A DNA stretch of 64,000 bases from Nematostella vectensis (lineage: Eukaryota; Cnidaria; Anthozoa; Actiniaria; Edwardsiidae). The stretch lies in NCBI RefSeq assembly GCF_932526225.1, contig NC_064040.1, forward strand, positions 1,116,001 to 1,180,000, written 5' to 3'. A program made the position numbers and the translations under genes. Of the stretch, positions 58,401 to 64,000 are shown piece after piece. Each line of letters starts with the position of its first letter. Position 1 is the first letter of the stretch. The notes beneath the pieces are model-generated. The model was not told where the DNA came from and did no database searches. It saw nothing but the letters and a program-made list of their open reading frames with translations.

Positions 58401-59571
58401 AGTGATGGTAGTGGTGCTGGTGGTGGTGATGGTAATGGTGATGGTGATGGTGGTAGTGATGGTAGTGGTGCTGGTGGTGGTGATGGTAATGGTGATGGTG
58501 ATGGTGGTAGTGGTGGTGGTGGTGGTGATGGTGGTGATTGTGATGGTAGTGGTGATGGTGGTGGTGATGGTGGTGGTGATGGTAGTGGTGATGGTAGTGG
58601 TGATGGTTGTGGTGATGGTGGTGGTGATGGTGGTAGTGATGGTAGTGGTGATGGTGGTGGTGGTGGTAGTACTGATGGTTATGATGGTGGTAGTGATAGT
58701 GGTAGTGATGATTTTGTCGATCGTGTTTGTAATGATGATACCTATATTCTTTTGCAGGAATGACATCAGCTCCTTGTTTGCATCCGCCGACGAGGTAGAT
58801 TACAGCCTTAATGACATTTTTTTTTCGTCAACACACGTCCTGCGTAAATCATGTATCATCCGTTCATAGTGCATTTTTAGTTCGCCCATTTGCTAACAGT
58901 ACATCTTGTAATTCGCTCGCATTTGCTAACATTTCATCTATGCTGTGCAGTTCGCTCATCTGCTGGAGACTTCTGATAACTCTGCGGGTGGCCGTGAGGA
59001 GGTGCAACGCAATGGAGCCGGCAAAAAGCAAATCAAATGGGAGCAACGTCAACAGGTCTTCGCAAAGACAAGAGGGAAAAGAGAGAATCAATTTGCAAAG
59101 ACAAGAGGGACGAGGGGTACACAAGGGGGTGGTAGAGGGACGAGGGGTACACAAGGGGGTGGTAGAGGGGAAAGGGGAGCACAAGGGGGTGGTAGATGGG
59201 AGAGGGGAGCACAGTGGGGTGGTAGAGGGATGAGGGGTACACAAGGGGGTGGTAGAGGGGAAAGGGGAGCACAAGGGGTTGGTAGATGGGAGAGGGGAGC
59301 ACAAGGGGGTGGTAGAGGGACGAGGGGGGCACAAGGGGGTGGTAGAGGGACGAGGGGTACACAAGGGGGTGGTAGAGGGGAAAGGGGAGCACAAGGGGGT
59401 GGTAGAGGGGAGAGGGGAGCACAGGGGGGTGGTAGAGGGGAGAGGGGAGCACAAAGGGGTGGTAGAGGGATGAGGGGTACACAAGGGGGTGGTAGAGGGA
59501 GGGTGTCACATGGAAGGGGATACGCCCGAGGGGGGAGAGGACGGGGAGGAAGAGGCGAAATGTCTAGATGA
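31474..59571 (+). CDS. CEBPZ: CEBPZ / NOC1 (CBF/Mak21 family)
   Basis: This nucleolar factor of 60S ribosome assembly has 33 exons, phases consistent, 1100 residues. Exons: 31474-31584, 31739-31825, 31947-32008, 32954-33191, 33554-33662, 33996-34096, 34309-34396, 34795-34862, 35199-35306, 36322-36367, 36440-36483, 36783-36867, 36938-37022, 37399-37495, 37667-37751, 38248-38362, 38823-38964, 39334-39414, 39537-39584, 40012-40233, 40962-41014, 41174-41220, 41297-41319, 41438-41474, 41651-41717, 41798-41874, 42300-42345, 42628-42722, 42871-42912, 43979-44025, 58155-58243, 58758-58794 and 58951-59571. Landmarks are PGGKWFD (about 160), HPNMKMVV, KAQYYSICFLNQM, the CBF/Mak21 core (about 480-690: NTSVQALMLLLQVM, KMLDPNLCTSSKQAMFLN, RNPLYCHAERSCLWEV, YNGDPLQDFTLMRFLDRFVY), an acidic region, and an RG-rich tail (945-1100) in place of the lysine-rich end known in vertebrates. 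Exons are called from homology, so tiny exons are less certain. Confidence 0.92.
32206..32948. mobile_element. Foldback element abutting CEBPZ exon 4 acceptor
   Basis: Inverted arms of about 110-130 bp share TAAGCCAGTTCAGAGTTTAA at the outer left and its complement TTAAACTCTGAACTGGCTTA at the outer right, with further similarity inward (TTTTTCTCCAAGAC). The right end stops about 5 bp before the exon 4 acceptor TTGACAG at 32947-32953, so the arm supplies the region where branch point and pyrimidine tract would lie. Confidence 0.7.
34183..34218 (+). repeat. (TTG)n microsatellite in CEBPZ intron 6
   Basis: A run of eight TTG units is flanked by ATT units. Confidence 0.8.
35480..36311 (+). repeat. 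~27/30-bp TTATTATTG minisatellite in CEBPZ intron 9
   Basis: About 28 units of TTATTATTGTTATCACTATT plus GTTATC(TT/ATC)TTT alternate between 27 and 30 bp. The array ends about 10 bp before the acceptor at 36321. It contains no AG dinucleotide. ORFs of up to 334 residues across it come from its multiple-of-three period and are not genes. Confidence 0.92.
38369..38840 (+). repeat. 30-bp array copying CEBPZ exon 17 acceptor, ~15 units
   Basis: Units of CTCTTGTTCCACAGACAATC plus TGTCTCTGAT run through intron 16 and end in the real acceptor TTCCACAG|GCAGTCTGTCTCCGAT at 38822/38823. The last about 15 nt of each unit match the first 15-18 nt of exon 17 (QSVSD). Units vary between CCACAG, CCAGAG, CCAAAG and CCACAA. 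Confidence 0.9.
40295..40490 (+). repeat. 36-bp repeat in CEBPZ intron 20, ~5 units
   Basis: Units of CATTGGGCAATGTGTTAACT plus CAAAAGGTGAATCAAT at 36-bp spacing. They loosely resemble the exon 20 end and donor (CAACCTGTTACAGAAG|GTGCATCAGCCATT) at 40217-40247. Confidence 0.75.
40726..40936. mobile_element. MITE-like foldback in CEBPZ intron 20
   Basis: Inverted arms of about 50 bp share GAATCCATGTGTCGTAAC (about 40751) with GTTACGACACATGGATTC (about 40889), and outer CTATTTCAAA with TTTGAAATAG. Confidence 0.75.
42199..42250 (+). repeat. C-rich run in CEBPZ intron 26
   Basis: A run of 16 C is followed by GCCG and, after a gap, C8 and C5 blocks. The complementary strand could form a G-quadruplex. 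Confidence 0.7.
43199..43925. repeat. 45-bp array with one inverted unit, ~16 units
   Basis: Units of GATGACAGACCCCTCTGTGC plus AGATAAGCATTCCCATCATATATAA are tandem in CEBPZ intron 29. At about 43634-43687 one unit is inverted, which makes perfect palindromes on either side. The 45-bp period keeps frames open on both strands (repeating MTDPSVQISIPIIYK on the plus strand). Each unit contains TATATAAG. Confidence 0.95.
44047..58165 (+). repeat. 59-bp array copying CEBPZ exon 31 acceptor, ~239 units
   Basis: A 14.1-kb array fills intron 30. The consensus unit reads TGTCTTATTACAG, GCTATCCTTGGTAACATAAG, ATCCGTCCATGATAACAC, TCAATAAA. It ends in the genuine acceptor TTATTCCAG at 58154 and exon 31, whose first 24 nt (GCACTCCTTGATAACATAAG, CTCG) match the unit at about 20 positions. 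Units differ by ACAG/ATAG, GATCC/GCTCC and GATAAC/GGTAAC. Blocks recur at 472 bp (8 units; 44715 and 45187) and at about 945, 1180 and 1770 bp (16, 20 and 30 units), which shows higher-order repeats. Confidence 0.97.
58270..58735 (+). repeat. GGTGGTGAT-type repeat in CEBPZ intron 31
   Basis: Imperfect GGT/GAT/AGT trinucleotide repeats fill most of intron 31. ORFs on both strands (poly-V/M and poly-T/I) are artefacts. Confidence 0.9.
59095..59510 (+). repeat. 30-bp coding minisatellite, RG-rich tail of CEBPZ
   Basis: About 14 units of 30 bp encode RGTQGGGRGE/RGAQGGGRGT decapeptides in frame within exon 33. The other five frames are also open over parts of this stretch because the period is a multiple of three. 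RG/RGG repeats are known as RNA-binding and arginine-methylation sites; this role here is inference. Confidence 0.92.
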
Positions 59572-60130
59572 TTATTAAGTCCTAGCATTACGTGTTCCTC
59601 TTAGTTAGGTATTTGTAATTTATCCTATTCACTTTTAACTTGCACATCATTTTAGAAAACCAATGTCACCAATCAGACGAAAGTGCCAACTCCAAGATTG
59701 TGAAAAGTCATATGCTAGGGGATAATCTGATTTTTTGTCTAGTATTATTGTCTTACTGTATGTCATTGGTTTATTCGCATGTATCAGGTCTCGAACATCG
59801 TTAGAAATAGAATTAAAATAATATTGAACTAGAAAATATTTACTTCGATTGCCCGCTTCCCATATTGCTTTGCCGTAATATAGTAGAAAGTGCTTATTTC
59901 TAACATTTTAGATAATGTAGTTTGTAAGAGGAATTAAATTCCCAAACCGAACTTAATGTCAGAATGCTTGCTATAACAATCAATGCTGAACGCAACTATC
60001 AAACCATGTTGTATATTTTCAAATACAGTATGAAGTATACCAAACATTTATGACTGATATTTTTTGCTTTCTCGCTATCAACCATAAATCATGTTTTGAG
60101 TTGTCTTATCGTGTTTTATTTTATAGCGGA
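59572..60130. other. CEBPZ 3' flank, nothing else seen
   Basis: AT-rich sequence with no gene recognised. ATTAAA near 59813 could serve as the polyadenylation signal, but no canonical AATAAA stands out. Confidence 0.4.
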
Positions 60131-60895
60131 GCTTCCACGTAGCGCCCCATACCTTAGAAAAAGTGGTATACAAAACAAATATGGTAACAAATATTGGTAA
60201 CCCATCGACTCGAGTTTTCGTGACGCAATGTTGTATGACAACCAAACTTGGTATGTGTCAAGGGGGTGCATCAATGTAGTCACGTGATTGTGACGTCATC
60301 GATGATGTCACTAGATGCAAATATATGCTGACATCATGAAAATGAAAATATTTATATTTCACGAAGGGAAACATCGTATGGCATCGAAACACGGTAGGTG
60401 TCATGTCAAGGGGATGCAGCAATATGGTCACCTTTTGTGTGACGTCATCGATGACCTCACTTAAATAAAAAAAACGTAATTAAAAAGCAAAAAAAATCAT
60501 ATATCTTTAAAGAAAGACCAAACTTGGCAGGTGTCATTTTTGTGTCAAGGGGGAAGCAGAATTATGGTCACGTGATTTGTGACGTCATCGATGACGTCAC
60601 TAAAAGAAAAAAAATTCCCATTTTATTAAGAACAAAAATATCCATATCTCATAAACGAAACATATAACAATCAATCTTGGTATGTGTCATGGAGGTGTCA
60701 AGGGGTGCACTAATATAGTCACGTGATTGTTGTTATGTGTCATGTAGATGTCAAGGGTGGGGGGAACAAGTTGGTCGCGTGATCTTTGAAATCGTTGACG
60801 TCAAAAACAGAAATATAATAATATTTAATATTTCTTAAATTATTAAGCGAAAATAAGCAAAGATTTGGTTGTTTGAAGCTCCGCTTTTTAGGCAA
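60131..60895. mobile_element. Element with ~120-bp internal repeats and CRE palindromes
   Basis: It is bounded by AGCGGAGCTTC (60134) and its exact inverse GAAGCTCCGCT (60875). Inside are four to five imperfect units, each with GTGTCAAGGGG, a TGGTCACGTGATT-type E-box and GTGACGTCATCGATGACGTC. The copy at 60579-60600 is a perfect palindrome containing two TGACGTCA sites. The right flank (GGCAATGCCTAAATCTTTAT) resembles sequence at 15053 (GACAGTGCCTAAATCTATAT), so the family is dispersed. Confidence 0.65.
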
Positions 60896-61435
60896 TGCCT
60901 AAATCTTTATATTAGGTTTTCCTTGGAGATCCATGATTTTTGACAACCAGCATTTTAGTGATCTTTCAAATAACAGCCTATTCTTCCTCACCAGGCGGAT
61001 TAGGTTCTTATGAACAGGGTGCTTAAAATGCGTTTAGCCTTTAGGTTCTTTATGTCTAGGCCTCATACGCGTATCTTCACTGTAGATTATGACTTATTGA
61101 TAGAAGAGAGAAAGTTCTTATTCAATTGCCAAAAAACAGGCTTACAACGGCTTTTCTACTTTTTCTAGAAAATATGTTATTAACGGGGTTCTATCTATTG
61201 TTAGATTGGAATAAACAGCTGGAGAGATAGACAGCAACGAAAACAATATTTCCTTACAATAAACCCCAATAACTTGGATCTTCATATTCAGAGACTTTCA
61301 ATTTTAGGTGTAAAGTAATAAAGTACAATATCTTGTTATTTAAAGCTGAGACGTTAAAACACTGTTAGAATCGCTATTAAATTGAGCTACAAGGGAGGAA
61401 GAAAAACCACCACAGACGGAGGGGGGGACTTTGGA
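60896..61435. other. Intergenic, no gene recognised
   Basis: AT-rich sequence without convincing ORFs or repeats. Confidence 0.4.
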
Positions 61436-61444
61436 TTTTCAAAG

Positions 61445-61600
61445 ACACCGAAACGCGTTTCGCGTAGATTAATAATAGCTAATTATCAATCTACGTCGGG
61501 ACCACTTTGCGTAGATAAATAATTGGCAATTATCAATCTACGTCGGGACCACTTCGCGTAGATAAATAATTAGCAATGGTTAGCAATCATTAATCTACGG
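61445..61600. repeat. ~55-bp palindromic repeat, three units
   Basis: Each unit is itself a hairpin. GCGTAGATAAATAATT pairs with AATTATCAATCTACG and is followed by TCGGGACCACTT. It marks the left side of the GC-rich multi-ORF block. Confidence 0.75.
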
Positions 61601-61712
61601 CGGGACTGGGGCCTTTCATAGAAACAAGTGGGAACCTTGCAATTAGACCCCCGTCTGTCCTGTATTATATGCACATGTGCATATATATACACATGTGCAT
61701 AGCATTCGAAGG

Positions 61713-62051
61713 ATGAAGTGCGGAAAAGATTACTGCGGGTGGCTAAAGGTCGGCCATGCAAACACGTGCGGCCAGAGGTGCATGGACACCTACTGCAAGG
61801 TGCACCTCCAAAGGCTCCGTAAGGGCAGCCCCCTCCCTGTGCCGTGCAGGATCTGCGGCATAGGGACGCAGTCGGAGACGCGGTTGTGCCGCCTCTGCGG
61901 AGCGAATCGTGTAGGGCAGAGGATGCGCGGCACCGAGAGGCGCGCTCGGGAACGGTTCGCACCCGTCCTGTCTGATATCGTAGCCGGCGGGACTGGGTGG
62001 CACAAGGCATACCCAAACACTCGCCCCGCCGGCTGCGATACGGGCAATTAG
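61713..62051 (+). CDS. Cys-rich putative zinc-binding protein of mobile element
   Basis: The frame runs from an ATG at 61713 (MKCGKDYCGW) to 62051, about 112 residues. It has paired cysteines and histidines suggesting several zinc knuckles: CGKDYC, CGQRCMDTYCKVH, PCRICGIG and CRLCG. The tail of the frame runs into the 72-bp repeat, so the real C-terminus may be lost. The GC content is far above the surroundings. I do not recognise a named family; similar short Cys-rich frames are typical of virus-like or large DNA transposons, which is inference. Confidence 0.45.
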   Translation: MKCGKDYCGWLKVGHANTCGQRCMDTYCKVHLQRLRKGSPLPVPCRICGIGTQSETRLCRLCGANRVGQRMRGTERRARERFAPVLSDIVAGGTGWHKAYPNTRPAGCDTGN

Positions 62052-62225
62052 AGACTGGGTGGCACAAGGCATACCCAAATACCCGTCCTGTCTGATACCG
62101 CAGGGCTGCGATACGGGCAATTAGAGACTGGGTGGCACAAGGCATACCCAAATGCCCGTCCTGTCTGATACCGCAGGCTGCGATACGAGCAATTAGAGAC
62201 TGGGTGGCACAAGGCATACCCAAAC
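61985..62225 (+). repeat. ~72-bp tandem repeat, 3-4 units
   Basis: Units begin GACTGGGTGGCACAAGGCAT at 61991, 62053, 62126 and 62198 and include CTGCGATACGGGCAATTAGA. They lie between two frames of the element. Confidence 0.85.
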
Positions 62226-62541
62226 ATGGACGCTTACATAGAGGAGATTCTCAATAGCATGCCTGACAGAGGCGCCCGCCGTACTGGCAGGGCTGGCCCA
62301 GAACATCCTGGACGAGGGCATCCTCGAGGATGCCAAACGCAAGCTGCTTAAGCCGCTCATGCCTGCGAACTCGCGGCCAGAGGAAGTCTGGCGCGAGTTC
62401 GACCCTTTGCTGGAGCAAAAGGGCCCAGAGGGCTTAGACCCCGAGAAGTACTATTCTCTCTTCGTCGGCGGCGCCCATCTTCGGTTCCCAAGCGTGGATG
62501 CCACTCTTCGGGTGTATAGGGTAGTAAGTAGCAAATCATAG
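62226..62541 (+). pseudogene. Frameshifted ORF of GC-rich element
   Basis: An ATG at 62226 (MDAYIEEILNSMP) loses frame near 62270. The adjacent frame then continues with a helical, charged segment (LAQNILDEGILEDAKRKLL, then EEVWREFDPLLEQK and YYSLFVGGAHLRF) to a stop at 62539-62541. No family is recognised. The break suggests it is no longer functional. Confidence 0.4.
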
Positions 62542-62604
62542 TAATGTAGGCCAGTTAGGAGTGGGTACACAGTGGTAGAGTGTATCAAGGGCTGAGCTAT
62601 AGGG

Positions 62605-63114
62605 GTGCAGCTTAGTTATAGGTGGCATAAGAGGGGTACAAGCTATGAAGGGCTGGGTCATTACTATAAAGATCTTGGTGGAGCAGGAGTCATTGCTCTA
62701 AAGCCGGTTATGCGGGGGCCTGATATTAATGACGATGGCTCGGTGTGGTGGGTCTCGCACGAGCGAGAGCCTCTGCGGGCAAACGCAGTGTTGCCACCGG
62801 TGCTTGAGATGGTAGACCCCGACCGGCGTTACAGACTCCTTACGGTCGTTGGTAAGGCCCCCGCAGAGCCATTGGCGCCAATCACAGAGGGGGAAGGTCG
62901 CTCGGAGCACAAGATTGGTGGGTCATTAGTCAAACGAGGGGACCAAATCGCAGTCGGCGCCCTGGAAGGCATCGATGCGGGTATTCGGGAGAAAGGACGA
63001 GAGTACCTCGTCTACGTAAGATACGAGCTTCGCCCTTTACCTGAGCAAAAAGGTGAGCCTGGGCCAATGTTTGAGCGAGGGGGAGGGGTGACACCTTCGC
63101 TAACTGTGTTGTGA
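62605..63114 (+). pseudogene. ORF of GC-rich element, no family recognised
   Basis: An open frame of about 169 codons has no ATG at its upstream end. Segments include YRWHKRGTSYEGLGHYY, GPDINDDGSVWWVSHERE and YLVYVRYELRPLPEQ. It stops at 63112-63114, overlapping the next frame by 4 nt, which looks like a frameshift within one ancestral gene. Function is unknown. Confidence 0.4.
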
Positions 63115-63518
63115 GTTATGTTGCCGACTTCTTGAGGAATCGCGGCACCTCGCGCTCCCTCGGTCTAACCAAGACACGAGGCAAGATCCTCGAGCGATTT
63201 GACAAGAAGCTGGCCACTACGGGATGCACCAAAGAAGACCTCTTTGAGATGGGAAAGAAGCTCGAGGTAAAGCTAGTAGACGTGGACGCCCTGGGCAACG
63301 TTATGAGGGACTCGGGGAAGTACAAGACTAAGGCGAGGGTCACTATCCCTTGCCACAATAACCACGCCTGGGCGGAGCTTCCGACCGAACCACCTGCGAT
63401 CACGAACGTCCACGGCCTAGACTTCGAGGCTGAGGGGGAGCTTCGTTTGTTATGTCAGGAGAAGGCAGCGCTTCGCGCTACCAGTGCCGCCACAAAAACG
63501 CGCGAGGCAAAAGTGTGA
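63111..63518 (+). pseudogene. ORF of GC-rich element with HNNHAW motif
   Basis: A frame of about 135 codons, open upstream of its GTG. It shows LGLTKTRGKILERFDKKL, a GKKLEVKLVDVDALGN block and a conserved-looking PCHNNHAWAELP. I recall such HNNHAW-like blocks ahead of family-B-polymerase-like domains in virus-like elements; this is unverified. No intact start is visible. Confidence 0.4.
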
Positions 63519-63955
63519 GAGGCGCTCATTTGCTTTATAAACAGGGCGATCTCCAGAAGCACGAGGATCTGGCTGTGCGGGCGCGTTATAGTCACGCACG
63601 AAGGCAAACTATACCGATCGGGACAGGACGGAGCGGCTATCGACAGGGCGTTTACAGACTAGACAGGATATGACCCTTAATGGCTCCCTGATAATCACCC
63701 AGCCTACCAAGAGTACACCGAAGCTACGCACTCGATGGGCGGCGCAATAGGGTATCGCTTTTTAAAGAAGTGGACCCAAAAAAGAAGTGGACCCAAAGAG
63801 AGAACATCAAGCCAACGCCTCTTAAATACAGGGACGTCTGGCGAGCGGCGCACGTTGAGTCCAAAGTGTGGAATAGCAAGGAAACCTTTGGGGCGCAGCC
63901 TCATGCGCACATCGACATGCGTGCGGCATACCTAGGATGCCTCGGACGCCATTGA
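63519..63955 (+). pseudogene. Broken polymerase-like segment
   Basis: Several short frames carry the continuation of the preceding ORF. One at 63588-63660 holds VTHEGKLYRSGQDG and ends in a stop. Another at about 63818-63955 holds KVWNSKETFGAQPHAHIDMR followed by AAY, which resembles motif A (D-x-x-x-x-Y) of family B DNA polymerases. Multiple frameshifts show a dead copy. The window ends within the element. The polymerase reading is tentative. Confidence 0.35.
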
Positions 63956-64000
63956 TTTGGTACGGAAATACGGCTTCCCTACGAACGTGTATCGTATCGC

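Noticed and set aside
58146-58869. Long poly-T/I and poly-V/M ORFs
   Set aside because: Trinucleotide repeat in CEBPZ intron 31 read in several frames.
58864-59588. Minus-strand proline-rich ORFs of 158-206 residues
   Set aside because: Antisense shadows of the RG-coding minisatellite in CEBPZ exon 33.
61570-62223. 217-residue minus-strand ORF in the GC-rich block
   Set aside because: Contains the 72-bp repeats in translation and runs antisense to the Cys-rich frame; no recognisable domain.

Overview
This is nuclear DNA of an animal, most likely a cnidarian such as a sea anemone (Nematostella-like). The evidence is AT-rich sequence, spliceosomal genes with many short GT-AG introns, exon products that align with vertebrate orthologues over their full length, dense minisatellites, foldback elements and a decayed non-LTR retrotransposon. 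The species is inferred, not proven.

Layout: 1-9.2 kb is repeat and transposon debris: a composite satellite, a 47-bp array, and a 2.5-kb foldback element with a LINE reverse-transcriptase remnant between its arms. Five genes follow. (1) 9274-11730 (+) is a two-pore-domain potassium channel, THIK-like, in two exons. (2) 15425-19454 (+) is an RBR ubiquitin ligase orthologous to RNF217, in two exons. (3) 20219-28572 (+) is a VRK1-type kinase in 12 exons. (4) 29809-31377 (-) is an intronless inositol-pentakisphosphate 2-kinase (IPPK). (5) 31474-59571 (+) is CEBPZ/NOC1, a ribosome-biogenesis factor in 33 exons; it is head-to-head with IPPK across a 96-bp promoter. From 59.6 to 61.7 kb there are repeat elements. 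From 61.7 kb to the end lies a GC-rich, frameshifted multi-ORF block that looks like a decayed virus-like or large DNA transposon.

Main observation: at least five tandem arrays in three neighbouring genes straddle an exon-intron junction, so every unit carries a copy of the exon edge plus its splice site. They are the RNF217 exon 1 donor (49 bp, about 58 units), VRK1 exon 6 donor (64 bp, about 9.5 units), VRK1 exon 9 donor (43 bp, about 24 units), CEBPZ exon 17 acceptor (30 bp, about 15 units) and CEBPZ exon 31 acceptor (59 bp, about 239 units, 14.1 kb). In each case the array grows into the intron and the exon-proximal site is the one that keeps the reading frame. Read-through or use of decoy sites gives an early stop in all five. 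Nearly every unit of the 14-kb array also carries a canonical AATAAA, so it may act as an intronic polyadenylation trap that would remove the RG-rich tail of CEBPZ.

Functionally, CEBPZ (60S ribosome assembly), VRK1 (chromatin and cell-cycle kinase, with an E2F-like site upstream) and IPPK (InsP6 synthesis) are housekeeping growth genes. The potassium channel and RNF217 are unrelated neighbours.
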